A DNA stretch of 46,329 bases from an uncultured Spirochaetaceae bacterium. Lineage in GTDB: Bacteria; Spirochaetota; Spirochaetia; Sphaerochaetales; Sphaerochaetaceae. The position numbers and the translations under genes were made by a program. Of this stretch, positions 15,321 through 24,851 are shown piece after piece. Position 1 is the first letter of the stretch; each line of letters starts with the position of its first letter. Below the pieces are notes generated by a model that was given only the letters and a program-made list of their open reading frames with translations, was not told the DNA's origin and ran no database searches. The stretch lies in assembly GCA_944390015.1 (NCBI GenBank), contig CALXOL010000018.1, positions 1 to 46,329 on the forward strand, read 5' to 3'.

Positions 15321-17114
15321 ATGTATGATTATGATGCGATAGTAATTGGTGGAGGGCATGCGGGAATAGAGGCTTCTCTTGCCGTCTCCAGGATGGGTTT
15401 TAGGACCCTCTTGATAACCCAGAGCCTTGATGCGATTGGTCGTCTTTCATGTAATCCTGCGATCGGAGGACTGGCCAAGGGCAATCTTGTAAGGGAGGTC
15501 GATGCTCTCGGTGGAGAGATGGCTCACCTGATTGACAGCAGCATGATACAGTTCAGAATCCTTAATCGCCGTAGGGGGCCCGCAGTTCAGGCATATAGGG
15601 CTCAGGCGGATAAGTTCTCCTATTCCAGGCTTGCGAAGGAAACTCTTGAAAAAGAGAGGAATCTCGAGCTCTTCATGGATACTGTCGTCGATATCATCGT
15701 CCGTGACGGCAAGATTATCGGAGTCGTTACGGAGAGGGGATGGAGTATCTATTCGAAGGTCGTTATCTTGACCACCGGTACATTCATGTCAGGCAAGATA
15801 TTCATCGGCGAATATGAGCATGAGTCGGGACGTCTTGGTGAGGAGGCGGCAAAAGGACTCGGGGATGCGCTTAGAAAAAAGGGGTTCAGCGTAGGTAGGA
15901 TGAAGACAGGAACTCCTGCAAGGGTGAAGATGAGCAGTCTCGATTTCTCCCGCCTTGAAGTTCAGGATGGGGATGAGCAGATGCGTCCTTTCTCGTTTTT
16001 GACGAAGAAGGTAGAGCGTCCGAATCTAAAGTGCTACATAACATATACCAATGAAAGAACACACGAGATAATAAGGGCTAATATCCATCGCTCTCCTCTA
16101 TATGGGGGCAAGATTGTCGGAAAAGGTCCAAGATACTGTCCGTCGATTGAAGATAAGGTCGTACGTTTCCCGGACAGGGAGCGTCATCAGATCTTTGTTG
16201 AGCCGGAAGGGGTCGGCAGTGAGGAGATGTATCTGAACGGACTCTCTTCATCTCTTCCAGAGAGCGTTCAGAACGAGTTCATAAGAACTCTGCCAGGCCT
16301 TGAGAATGTCGTAATCATGCGTCCTGCATATGCCGTTGAGTATGATTATCTGGATCCTTTGGATCTCTATCCCTCACTGGAGAGTAAGATTGTTAAAAAT
16401 CTTTTCATCGCAGGCCAGACGAATGGTACAAGCGGTTACGAGGAGGCTGCCGCCCAGGGGATTATTGCTGGAATAAACGCAGCTTTGCGCCTGGAGAATA
16501 AGGAGGCGCTCATACTTAAGAGGAGCGATTCATACATAGGGGTACTCATCGATGACCTTACTACCAAGGGTACGAAGGAGCCGTACAGGATGTTTACAAG
16601 CCGTGCCGAGTACCGCCTATTCCTTCGTAATGATAATGCGGACTCACGCCTTACACCTTTATCTCCGCTCGCATCAGATGAGCGCAAGGAGGCGTTAAAA
16701 GAGAAGCTACTTGCCATGGAGGAGATCAAGGAGCTTCTAAAAGCGAGGAAGGAGAGGGGGAAAAACGGGCTTGAACTCATAAGAGAGCCTGAAGTTACTA
16801 TAGACAGCCTTCTGCCCTCTGATGCGAATAACTTCTCACCTGAGGTCAAGGAGGAAGTTGAGCTTGATCTCAAATATGAGGGGTACCTGAAAAGACAGGA
16901 GAGGGAGATTGCCAGATTTGAGAAAAATGAAAGTGTAGCAATTCCCGAGGATTTCGATTATGATAGTGTAGATGGATTAAGTCAGGAGTCGCGTGAGAAG
17001 TTCAAAGCCATCCGTCCTAAGAGTGTCGGTCAGGCTGGAAGAATCTCTGGGGTGCGTGTCTCGGATATAGCAGTGCTGCAGGTGGCTCTGCGGGGGGTGA
17101 GAAGTGGAAAATAA
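15321..17114 (+). CDS. mnmG: tRNA uridine-5-carboxymethylaminomethyl enzyme MnmG
   Basis: The protein is about 597 residues. It begins MYDYDAIVIGGGHAGIEA, the FAD-binding dinucleotide fold. Other family marks are SCNPAIGGLAKGNLVREVDALGG, MKTGTPAR and GYEEAAAQGIIAG. I chose ATG 15321 because GGTGG sits six bases before it; GTG 15312 would add three residues. MnmG pairs with MnmE, encoded just upstream, in wobble-uridine modification. The 3' end overlaps rsmG by 11 bases. The length is slightly below the E. coli 629 residues. Confidence 0.96.
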   Translation: MYDYDAIVIGGGHAGIEASLAVSRMGFRTLLITQSLDAIGRLSCNPAIGGLAKGNLVREVDALGGEMAHLIDSSMIQFRILNRRRGPAVQAYRAQADKFSYSRLAKETLEKERNLELFMDTVVDIIVRDGKIIGVVTERGWSIYSKVVILTTGTFMSGKIFIGEYEHESGRLGEEAAKGLGDALRKKGFSVGRMKTGTPARVKMSSLDFSRLEVQDGDEQMRPFSFLTKKVERPNLKCYITYTNERTHEIIRANIHRSPLYGGKIVGKGPRYCPSIEDKVVRFPDRERHQIFVEPEGVGSEEMYLNGLSSSLPESVQNEFIRTLPGLENVVIMRPAYAVEYDYLDPLDLYPSLESKIVKNLFIAGQTNGTSGYEEAAAQGIIAGINAALRLENKEALILKRSDSYIGVLIDDLTTKGTKEPYRMFTSRAEYRLFLRNDNADSRLTPLSPLASDERKEALKEKLLAMEEIKELLKARKERGKNGLELIREPEVTIDSLLPSDANNFSPEVKEEVELDLKYEGYLKRQEREIARFEKNESVAIPEDFDYDSVDGLSQESREKFKAIRPKSVGQAGRISGVRVSDIAVLQVALRGVRSGK

Positions 17115-17730
17115 CCTTCTCGCAAAAGGACTTGAAAGATTGTCTATCCAGTTCAGCCTTAAGCAATTGGGACAGCTTGAGACAATGGTGGATGAGATAA
17201 TGCTCTTCAATCCTGCATACCGCCTTGTCTCCAACACTGATAGAACCGAGATAATCATAAGGCATGTCCTTGATTCAGCTTCAGCTCTCGCTTACTTCAT
17301 CCAGAAAGGAAAAACCGAGATAATTGATTTAGGAACGGGTGCGGGCTTCCCGGGACTTGTTCTGGCCGTTTTCTTATCCTCAAGGATTACCTTGTGCGAG
17401 CGTATGACGAGAAGGGTGAATTTTCTTAAGAGCCTCATCGTAAGGATGGGACTGGAGAATGTCGTAGTCGATCCCAGGAGCGCCGAGGATATCGATGCTC
17501 AGTTCGACATAGTGACTTCCAGGGCTTTTCATCCCCTCTCGGACTGCTATCCATATATGTCCGCTTTGAAAAAAGAGGGCGGGTGCATCGCCCTATATAA
17601 GGCGGGAAAGGACTCGATAGAAAGGGAGATTAAGGATTTAAGGAACACGGGTTATTCACCATCTTCTTCGATTGTTGAACTGGAGGTTCCATTTCTTGAG
17701 GAGAAAAGAAACCTTCTTGTTCTGACTTAG
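17104..17730 (+). CDS. rsmG: 16S rRNA (guanine-N7) methyltransferase RsmG
   Basis: This 208-residue protein begins at GTG inside the end of mnmG, with GGGGGTGA directly upstream. The SAM-binding loop IIDLGTGAGFPGLVLA and the following CERMTRRVNFL identify RsmG, which methylates G527 of 16S rRNA. The mnmE-mnmG-rsmG order is a classic bacterial arrangement. In many genomes parAB and the origin come next, but here ftsK follows. Confidence 0.94.
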   Translation: MENNLLAKGLERLSIQFSLKQLGQLETMVDEIMLFNPAYRLVSNTDRTEIIIRHVLDSASALAYFIQKGKTEIIDLGTGAGFPGLVLAVFLSSRITLCERMTRRVNFLKSLIVRMGLENVVVDPRSAEDIDAQFDIVTSRAFHPLSDCYPYMSALKKEGGCIALYKAGKDSIEREIKDLRNTGYSPSSSIVELEVPFLEEKRNLLVLT

Positions 17731-17738
17731 GGGTGAAT

Positions 17739-20700
17739 ATGAAGAAAGGTGGCATTATTACTAATTTGTTTTCTCTGCTCCTCTTTGTATATGGAGCATT
17801 TCTCATAGTCTCCGGCTATGTGGAACTTCCCATGTTTCTATATGGCATAATAGAGTTCTCAATAGCCAATCTGGCTCTCGACTTAGGTAGACATCCACTC
17901 CTGATTCCAGGCGTGTTCCTTGTTTTCGAGGCCCTTTCAATCCTTCTTTGCAGAAAGAGGAAACCTTATACCCTGATAGTCCTATTCTATCTTTTCTTCG
18001 TTTATTTTACCCTTGTAGCATTCACTCACCTTAGGATGAAGCTTGCAACACCTGCATTTCTGATGAGTCGGATCGACCCGTCACGTATTCCTCTGCTTGG
18101 TGTTCTAATATTTCTTGAGGCAATTCTTGCTTTTGTCCTTCTATACGTATCGAGTGCCTTAAACAGCAGGAGAAATGCTAAGATCCGTTCAAGTGCGAAT
18201 GATGGCTCAGCAGATGATGAGATTCCAGTAAAAACAGAAGGGCGCTATATGAGCCGCAAGAAGATGAAGGCTCTTGAAGCAAAAGAGAAGAGAAAAGAGG
18301 AGAAGGCGGCCCTCAAAGAGAAGAGAAAGGAAGAAAAGAGGCAGCAGAAGCTCGATGCCAAAGCGGAGGCCGAGGCTGAGAAGGCTGAACGCATAGCAAA
18401 AGCAGAGGCGGAGAGAGAAGAGAAAAAGCTTAAAAAGAAAGAAGAAAAGCTGTTAAGAAAAGAGGCGAAGAAGAAGGCTAAAGAAGAGGCCGATGTTACA
18501 GAAGATGTTGAGGAAAGCTTCTCAAGCGAGGATTTAAATGCCCAGATAAGCATACCAAAGAGGGCGATAAGTCTTGATGAGCCGCTATCGTTTCCTGAGT
18601 TTTCTGATATCCCACGCCTTAAGACGATCGACCACTCGGAGGATCTTGATAGGGTATCTCCCGATCCTCAGACGAGATTTAAAGAGTCCATGGGGCTTAT
18701 CGAGAATGAAGAGTCCACTCTTCATGAGAGCCGGTTTGCTCCCGATATGACTTATGAGGATGAGGATAATTTCAGTATTCAGCATACGCCGAAATATGAT
18801 CCTGCTCAGGCTGGAAGCCATTTTAAGAAGGGTGGAATCCTTGAGGCTACGATAGAGAGCATGAATAATTTCGAGGCAAAGAATACCCCACGCCCGACAA
18901 GCCCTATCTTAGGTCTGGATGAGAAGAGGAGTGAGAGCCATAGCTTTAAAAAGAGTGAGGAGAATTTTGCACCGAGCAATCTTTCTAAAGACCATCCACG
19001 CTATAAGCTGTTTGAGTCTCTGAGAAAGAGTCCGAGCAATCAGAATGCGAATGTATCACACGTTCCCAGCATGCCTTTCTCCGGTTCCAAGACTCCTGTG
19101 GAGCCTGTTTCTTCCGTCAGCTATGATTCTACCTTTAAGAATGAGGAGCAGCAGAAGAGGAGGCTTTCAGAGCGTCTTGATGAGATGAAGAGGGAGAGTA
19201 TAAAAGCCACCCCTTCATTTGTCTCATCACCCGCTCCTGCTGCTCCTATAGTTGATGAAGTACCATTCAAAGAGGCAGATAGAAAGAGGGAAGAGCCGTC
19301 TTTCTCGGCTCCCCCTGCTGAAGTTAAGAGACCTCTTAAGGCGGAGGAAATCGAATCTGTTGACCAGAAGAACAAGGGAAAATACGATGATGGCTCAGAC
19401 TATGTGGATCCAAAACAGGAGAACGAAATCTATTATTCCGTTGGAATCGGAGGGCTTGAGTCCAATGATGCGGGAATGACTGGAATCAGGGAGAGGGCGA
19501 GGATGCGTTACACTCCTCCTACTCTTGATATCCTGGTGGATTATCCTGCTGCGGACAGGGAGATTGACCAGTTCACCATCTCCCGTGGAAATGAGATTCT
19601 GAATACTCTCCATGAGTTTAAAGTTGATGTCAGCCTGGATAACATCGTAAAAGGGCCGACAGTCACGATGTATGAGCTCAAACTTGCCGATGGCGTACCT
19701 GTTTCAAAGGTAAAGGCAAGATATGATGATCTGCAGTATGCGCTCGGGGTAAGGAGCATAAGAATCCTAGCTCCAGTTCCTGGAAAACAGGCAGTCGGAG
19801 TCGAGGTTCCGAATACGAAGCGTGCGACGATCGGATTTAAGGATATGATGTATGCCTTCAATGCGGATAAGGAGAACTCAAAGATGGCCGTGCCCATGAT
19901 TCTTGGACGCACGATTACCGGTGAGCCTATCAGCATAAATGTGGCAAAGGCCCCTCATCTCCTGATTGCTGGTAGTACCGGCAGTGGTAAGAGTGTCGGT
20001 ATCAACAGCCTTATTGCTACGATTCTCTATAACAAGAGTCCCCGTGATGTACGCTTGATAATGGTAGATCCAAAGGTCGTAGAGCTTAAGATCTATAACG
20101 GCATTCCGCATCTTCTTACCCCTGTAATAACCGACAGTAAGAAGGTACAGAAGGTACTGGCATGGCTTACTGAGGAGATGGACAGGCGTTATGAGATGAT
20201 AAGCCGTTTCAATGTCAGGAACATCGAAGCATTCAATGATAAACTCAAGAGGGAGAGGATTGCGGCTGAGAAGCTTCCTTATATCGTCCTCATAATGGAT
20301 GAGTATGCGGATCTGATGAGTACCATTGGAAAGGACATCGAGTACTATGTTGGACGTCTCACAGCCATGGCGAGAGCAGTCGGCATACATCTTGTACTTG
20401 CCACTCAGCGTCCTAGTGCCGAGGTCGTCACGGGAACGATTAAGAACAACATACCGTCCCGTATCGCATTCGCAGTCGCTTCCGGTGTGAACAGTAAGAT
20501 CATTTTGGACGAGATGGGTGCCGAGTCCCTGCTTGGAAAGGGTGACATGCTTTATAAGACACCAACAAGCATAGAGACTTTAAGAATCCAAGGTGCGTTC
20601 CTCTCGGATGGAGAAGTTGAGAAGATAGTGGAGCAGGTCAAGATGAACGGGGAGCCGGATTATCTTGATGAGTCGATTTTTGAGGATCATGACGAGAAAG

Positions 20701-20930
20701 AAGATGACTTTGCCGATGAGGATTTTGCCTATATGGACTCTGAGGAAGAGGAGTATGAGAGGGCGAAGCAGATCGTATATGAGAAGAAAAGCGCATCCGC
20801 ATCCTACCTGCAACGTCGCATGAAGATCGGATATAACAAGGCCGCAAGGTACGTTGAAAGAATGGAAGAGGATGGAATAGTCGGACCTCAGAATGGAAGT
20901 AAGCCAAGAGAGATTATAAAGATGATATGA
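17739..20930 (+). CDS. ftsK: DNA translocase FtsK/SpoIIIE
   Basis: This is about 1063 residues. Four hydrophobic segments occupy residues 1-150. A long charged linker follows (residues 165-560), including a Lys/Glu/Ala-rich stretch (KEEKAALKEKRKEEKRQQKL). The alpha/beta motor follows, with Walker A AGSTGSGKS (about 744-752) and Walker B VLIMDEYADL (about 852). The C-terminal winged-helix gamma domain (SASYLQRRMKIGYNKAARYVERME) normally reads KOPS-type polar DNA motifs. It pumps DNA at the division septum and activates dimer resolution. I prefer ATG 17739 over GTG 17733 because GGGGTG is then the ribosome binding site. It is last in the mnm operon and is followed by a strong terminator. Confidence 0.95.
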   Translation: MKKGGIITNLFSLLLFVYGAFLIVSGYVELPMFLYGIIEFSIANLALDLGRHPLLIPGVFLVFEALSILLCRKRKPYTLIVLFYLFFVYFTLVAFTHLRMKLATPAFLMSRIDPSRIPLLGVLIFLEAILAFVLLYVSSALNSRRNAKIRSSANDGSADDEIPVKTEGRYMSRKKMKALEAKEKRKEEKAALKEKRKEEKRQQKLDAKAEAEAEKAERIAKAEAEREEKKLKKKEEKLLRKEAKKKAKEEADVTEDVEESFSSEDLNAQISIPKRAISLDEPLSFPEFSDIPRLKTIDHSEDLDRVSPDPQTRFKESMGLIENEESTLHESRFAPDMTYEDEDNFSIQHTPKYDPAQAGSHFKKGGILEATIESMNNFEAKNTPRPTSPILGLDEKRSESHSFKKSEENFAPSNLSKDHPRYKLFESLRKSPSNQNANVSHVPSMPFSGSKTPVEPVSSVSYDSTFKNEEQQKRRLSERLDEMKRESIKATPSFVSSPAPAAPIVDEVPFKEADRKREEPSFSAPPAEVKRPLKAEEIESVDQKNKGKYDDGSDYVDPKQENEIYYSVGIGGLESNDAGMTGIRERARMRYTPPTLDILVDYPAADREIDQFTISRGNEILNTLHEFKVDVSLDNIVKGPTVTMYELKLADGVPVSKVKARYDDLQYALGVRSIRILAPVPGKQAVGVEVPNTKRATIGFKDMMYAFNADKENSKMAVPMILGRTITGEPISINVAKAPHLLIAGSTGSGKSVGINSLIATILYNKSPRDVRLIMVDPKVVELKIYNGIPHLLTPVITDSKKVQKVLAWLTEEMDRRYEMISRFNVRNIEAFNDKLKRERIAAEKLPYIVLIMDEYADLMSTIGKDIEYYVGRLTAMARAVGIHLVLATQRPSAEVVTGTIKNNIPSRIAFAVASGVNSKIILDEMGAESLLGKGDMLYKTPTSIETLRIQGAFLSDGEVEKIVEQVKMNGEPDYLDESIFEDHDEKEDDFADEDFAYMDSEEEEYERAKQIVYEKKSASASYLQRRMKIGYNKAARYVERMEEDGIVGPQNGSKPREIIKMI

Positions 20931-20936
20931 TTCATG

Positions 20937-20972
20937 AAGCCTTCCCGAAAAACATAAAGGGAAGGCTTTTTT
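20937..20972 (+). terminator. Intrinsic terminator after ftsK
   Basis: A perfect ten-base stem, AAGCCTTCCC (20937-20946) with GGGAAGGCTT (20959-20968), is followed by T to 20972. Confidence 0.93.
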
Positions 20973-20994
20973 ATCGTCTAAAAGTACGTAAATG

Positions 20995-21022
20995 TTGACA
21001 GGAAAAAAAAATACCCTACTTT
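20995..21022 (+). promoter_or_regulatory. Promoter of the leucine-rich lipoprotein gene
   Basis: A consensus TTGACA (20995-21000) is followed after 16 bases by TACTTT (21017-21022) as the -10. AGGGG lies ten bases before the ATG at 21053. Confidence 0.55.
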
Positions 21023-21052
21023 TTAACCATCAAGGAATTATAGGGGTATACC

Positions 21053-24000
21053 ATGAGAAAATCCTGGCTTTCCGTCGTTTTGATATCACTTGCATTAGTA
21101 TTGCTTTTTTCCTGTTCTCCGACTCCTGAGAGTGAAGAGAATGGTAATAACATAGTTTTTAAGGATGAAGATGGCAATGAAATTCAAATCGAAGGATTTG
21201 ACATTGAAAAGCCTATTGGCTCGATTATAAGCAGCGATCCACTTTACGTTTATTCCTTCATCATCGATGGAGAGGAGTATCCATACTACGAATATGACTG
21301 GGAGGGAAATCCCGTAATAGATGAGAATGGAGAGCCCAAGGTTAACCCTGTGCTGAATGAGACGTATCTATCCGGCAGGGTGAATATAACGATAAAAAGG
21401 GAGAAGGTAAAGGTCAATGTCCGATTTAATTTAGGCTCAGGCTACTATGATGAGAACGGTAATCCTCTTCAGCAGTATATAGATAGAACAGTAGATAAGG
21501 GAAGTGAGGTTAATGACCCAGGGATAAAGGCAACAACCTTAAATGGTTTTATTTTAGGAGGATGGCGTTATTCTGGAGAAGAAGTTGATTTTCCTATCGT
21601 AGCAGATAAAAGCATGACGCTTTATTCATGGTCCAAAGCACCTGAGAAGTATAGAGTCAGTTTCAATGCACAAGGTGCATCAGAAATAATCTATTCTCAG
21701 GAGATAACCGAAGGAGGTCTTGCTGAGAGGCCGAAAGACCCTGTGAGGAAAAACTATATTTTCTCCCATTGGTATGTAACAGGGGGTGATCCTGATGTCC
21801 CATATGATTTCTCAACTCCCGTCACCTCTGATTTCTCTCTCACTGCAGCCTGGATTGATGAGTATTACAAAGTCGAATTCGAAGGATCTTTTGGAATAGA
21901 GCCTATAATGATAGCAAAAGGGGCCACAGACAGGACTTTCACATTCCCCGATATAATCCCTGAGAAAGATGGGTATGAGTTCAAGGGATGGAAGACATTA
22001 TATGACAATAATATCTATGCAGCGGGAAGTGATTACACCAAACAAGTCAGTACGGATATGGTCTTTACTGCAGAGTGGGAGGAACTGCCACCTCCAAGAG
22101 AGTTTGAGATATCCTTCGTCTATGTTGACTGGGAAGGAAATGTAAAATATACGGATACGAGGACTGTGAAGGAGGGTGAAGAACTTACTGCTCCTACTCT
22201 TGAGGAAATCTATGCCATAACGGGAAGAAAAGATTATTTTGAACCTGATTACTGGGCTTATACACAATTTTATTCATTAAAATTCGGTGAGACTTTCACT
22301 GCGACTATGAATGCTGAATATAAATGCACATGGAGTGAGTATGCTAAAGAGGAAATCATACTTAAGAGTAATACCATCCTGAACTTTGATGAAATAGTCA
22401 TACACCAGAAGGACCTGGCGATAGACGTCAAAGAGCTTGAGCGCTATCTGCCTTCCCTCCCTGACGGGTATCGTTTAAAGGGATACAGGATAGGAGAAAG
22501 CGATGAAATATCCTCATCTCTTTCCTCCGCTCTTTATGATTACAGCATTGAGGGACAGCGCAATTTCAAGCTCGAACTCGTTTTAGAAGTGGAAGTGAGT
22601 CTCACCGATGCCGATTACAATGAGACAACAGAGTGGATTGAGGGTGGAGAGACATTCGTATATCCCGATACCTATAATGTAGATGGTTTCATCCATGAGG
22701 GATGGTATGAGGAGAGCGATTTTATAACAAGCCCCGTGGATCTTGATAAAGAGTCCGTTATCTTAGAGAAGCCGATTACCCTCTATGAGAAGAAGATCGA
22801 CAGCAAGATTGTTCTCTCTGGTCATGAGATCGGAGGTCTGATAGCTGGAGATAGCCCTGAACTCACCATTCCTGACAGGATACATGGAGAGGATGTTGTA
22901 ATTGAAGGCGGTGTCCTTCAGGGAATAGAGGGTATTACTTCGATATTCGTGCATGAAGGAACGCTGAGCTCACTTAGACTTTCAGCCTTCCCCGATCTTG
23001 AGAGGATATATCTTTCCTCCACAGTGTCGCATGCGTATGTGAAAGACTGTCCGAGCCTGAATTTCATTGATGCTTCTGAGGGTGTGAAGACTCTTGATTT
23101 AAGCGGCCTTGAAAGCTTTGGTGCCATTACCCTCCCATCTACGCTTACGACTTTCAATGCAAGAGACATGGCTTCTCTCTCTAAGGTATTTTTCAAATCT
23201 TATCCTTCGCTGAATATCTCGAATTGTCCGGAGCTGGAAGCTATTACGTTAACAGGTACGAATATAACTGCTGCTAATATCACGCTGACTGATTTGCCAA
23301 AAGTATCGCATATAAAGTTTGAGGGTGAGGGAACGATAGGAGATCTTAGAATAGATAATCTCCAGGAGATCTATTCAATAGAAAGCACATCAGGTGCGAA
23401 GATGAGTGCTGATTCCGAGATTGTAGTTAAGGATACTCAGAATCTGAGCAAGGTCTCCATACCTGATGGAATTGAAAGAATTACGGATGATGCGTTCAGT
23501 GAAAGCAAAGCTGTTAATCTCTCAACCATAAACATTCCCAATAGTGTGAAGGTGATAGGAGTCTCCGCATTCGAAGGGCTTACGGCGCTTAATAAGATTA
23601 ATATTCCTTCCGCTTTAACCGATATCTGTGATAGTGCGTTCAGTGGCTGCACTGCATTGGAGGAAATCAATCTTGGTAATATCGAATATCTTGGGGCGGG
23701 AGCTTTTGATGGATGCGTATTGCTTACCAATGTGGATATAAGCAATGCAACGGAAATCTGCGATATGGCATTCCATGGTTGCACGGCACTGGAGAGTGTT
23801 ACTCTTTCCGTGGATGTAAAGAATCTTCCTGCATCATTCCTCTCAGGGTGCTCAGCACTTAAGAGTGTGAATACAACCTCTTTGGAAACGATAGGAAACA
23901 GCGCTTTCCGTGCCTCAGGCATTGAAACTATAAATATTCCGAATGTAATAGAGATAGGGGAATACGCATTTGGGGATGCCAAGAACCTTAGAACCATCAT

Positions 24001-24550
24001 ATTGAGCGATGTCGAGAACTCAGTAACTCTGGGAAGATATGCGTTTGCAGGTTGCTCATCCCTAGAGTCGGTAGGAGTGCCTGGTATAAGCTTCTCCGCT
24101 TTTAAGAACATTCCCGATCATGCGTTCTATGGATGCTCAAGCCTGAAGCAGGTCGTCGGCATAAACGTTGATATCGGACTTTACGCATTCGGAGGAACGA
24201 ATAATCTTGAGAAAATCAGCATTGAGGAAGGATGTAAGAGTATCGGAAATTATGCGTTTGCAATGACGAAAGATCCCGTAGGACTCATTGAAATCTACTT
24301 GAATTCTGATTTGGTGAGCATAGGGGAGCGTGCGTTCGATGAAAGGATTTTTAGAGATCTCAGGATTCCTCCTCTCGTTGAATCCATCGGATTCAAAGCG
24401 TTCTTAACAACATTGGATACCCTGGAACTTGAAGGTCTTCTAGGAACTGATTTGGATGGAAATTTGAATCATCCTGAGATTGAAGCTCCGAGCAGATTTG
24501 AAGAAGATTCATCATGGCACGACTCTGTCTTCCATGTCGTATACTATTGA
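21053..24550 (+). CDS. Surface lipoprotein with InlB-type and BspA-type leucine-rich repeats
   Basis: This 1165-residue protein has signal MRKSWLSVVLISLALVLLFSC, with C21 lipidated. Residues about 195-345 hold InlB B-repeat (Flg_new-like) modules of the form YRVSFNAQG...W...F...T..W, for example RKNYIFSHWYVTGGDP and GYEFKGWKT. Residues about 580-780 are irregular leucine-rich. Residues about 800-1130 are BspA-type LRR_5 units with the repeating pattern IP..V..I...AFSGC..L, for example SALTDICDSAFSGCTALEEI. Such proteins typically bind host or partner-cell ligands in gut and oral bacteria. It is transcribed alone from its own promoter, and the lipid anchor suggests surface display. Confidence 0.87.
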   Translation: MRKSWLSVVLISLALVLLFSCSPTPESEENGNNIVFKDEDGNEIQIEGFDIEKPIGSIISSDPLYVYSFIIDGEEYPYYEYDWEGNPVIDENGEPKVNPVLNETYLSGRVNITIKREKVKVNVRFNLGSGYYDENGNPLQQYIDRTVDKGSEVNDPGIKATTLNGFILGGWRYSGEEVDFPIVADKSMTLYSWSKAPEKYRVSFNAQGASEIIYSQEITEGGLAERPKDPVRKNYIFSHWYVTGGDPDVPYDFSTPVTSDFSLTAAWIDEYYKVEFEGSFGIEPIMIAKGATDRTFTFPDIIPEKDGYEFKGWKTLYDNNIYAAGSDYTKQVSTDMVFTAEWEELPPPREFEISFVYVDWEGNVKYTDTRTVKEGEELTAPTLEEIYAITGRKDYFEPDYWAYTQFYSLKFGETFTATMNAEYKCTWSEYAKEEIILKSNTILNFDEIVIHQKDLAIDVKELERYLPSLPDGYRLKGYRIGESDEISSSLSSALYDYSIEGQRNFKLELVLEVEVSLTDADYNETTEWIEGGETFVYPDTYNVDGFIHEGWYEESDFITSPVDLDKESVILEKPITLYEKKIDSKIVLSGHEIGGLIAGDSPELTIPDRIHGEDVVIEGGVLQGIEGITSIFVHEGTLSSLRLSAFPDLERIYLSSTVSHAYVKDCPSLNFIDASEGVKTLDLSGLESFGAITLPSTLTTFNARDMASLSKVFFKSYPSLNISNCPELEAITLTGTNITAANITLTDLPKVSHIKFEGEGTIGDLRIDNLQEIYSIESTSGAKMSADSEIVVKDTQNLSKVSIPDGIERITDDAFSESKAVNLSTINIPNSVKVIGVSAFEGLTALNKINIPSALTDICDSAFSGCTALEEINLGNIEYLGAGAFDGCVLLTNVDISNATEICDMAFHGCTALESVTLSVDVKNLPASFLSGCSALKSVNTTSLETIGNSAFRASGIETINIPNVIEIGEYAFGDAKNLRTIILSDVENSVTLGRYAFAGCSSLESVGVPGISFSAFKNIPDHAFYGCSSLKQVVGINVDIGLYAFGGTNNLEKISIEEGCKSIGNYAFAMTKDPVGLIEIYLNSDLVSIGERAFDERIFRDLRIPPLVESIGFKAFLTTLDTLELEGLLGTDLDGNLNHPEIEAPSRFEEDSSWHDSVFHVVYY

Positions 24551-24566
24551 TGCTTCTCTTGTCATA

Positions 24567-24614
24567 GGAGGGGGAGAACTTTTCAGAAAACTTTCTGGAA
24601 TATTTTCTCCCTCC
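24567..24614 (+). terminator. Imperfect hairpin after the leucine-rich lipoprotein gene
   Basis: GGAGGGGGAGAA (24567-24578) pairs imperfectly with TTTCTCCCTCC (24604-24614), and the loop contains a second short stem (TTCAGAAA with TTTCTGGAA). No T run follows directly. It ends just before the tRNA promoter. Confidence 0.4.
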
Positions 24615-24616
24615 AC

Positions 24617-24646
24617 TTGACTAGTTTTAAAATTCTGTGTTATTTT
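24617..24646 (+). promoter_or_regulatory. Promoter of the initiator tRNA
   Basis: TTGACT (24617-24622) and TATTTT (24641-24646) are 18 bases apart. The tRNA begins 15 bases after the -10 box. Confidence 0.5.
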
Positions 24647-24661
24647 ATTCCAGTTAATCGA

Positions 24662-24734
24662 CGCAGGGTAGAGCAGTTGGCAGCTCGTCGGGCTCATAAC
24701 CCGGAGGCCGTAGGTTCGAGTCCTACCCCTGCTA
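24662..24734 (+). tRNA. Initiator tRNA-fMet (CAT anticodon)
   Basis: This 73-base tRNA has anticodon CAT in the loop CTCATAA. Initiator hallmarks are present: an unpaired first acceptor position (C1 opposite U72), an A11-U24 pair in the D stem (GAGC/GCTC), and three G-C pairs (GGG/CCC) next to the anticodon loop. The T arm is GTAGG-TTCGAGT-CCTAC. The 3' CCA is not encoded, since A73 is followed by AAA. Confidence 0.96.
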
Positions 24735-24851
24735 AAAAGATGTTTGGACTTCAGGATCGAGTAATCCGACTGAAGATAGGGTCTCCAGACCATCTAAGAT
24801 GGGCACTCTTAGCCTCAGAGCAATGGCTCTTTGGCGGAGTGCCTTTATTAT
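24735..24851 (+). ncRNA. Candidate structured RNA directly downstream of tRNA-fMet
   Basis: Four stem-loops are packed in about 100 bases. They are CTTCAG/CTGAAG (24749-24775), GGTC/GACC with a TCCA loop (24780-24791), a weak CATC/GATG (24791-24801), and a long stem GGCACTC/GAGTGCC (24802-24843). The long stem encloses GCC/GGC and AGAGC-AATG-GCTCT, and TTTATTATT follows. No ribosome binding site or convincing reading frame is present. It could be a cotranscribed processed small RNA, or just an elaborate terminator for the tRNA and the convergent ATPase gene. I do not recognise a known RNA family. Confidence 0.45.

Noticed and set aside
13995-17730. A replication origin near mnmE-mnmG-rsmG
   Set aside because: In many bacteria this cluster borders parAB and oriC. 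Here ftsK follows directly, no par genes or dnaA are present, and no DnaA-box cluster was noticed in the short intergenic gaps.
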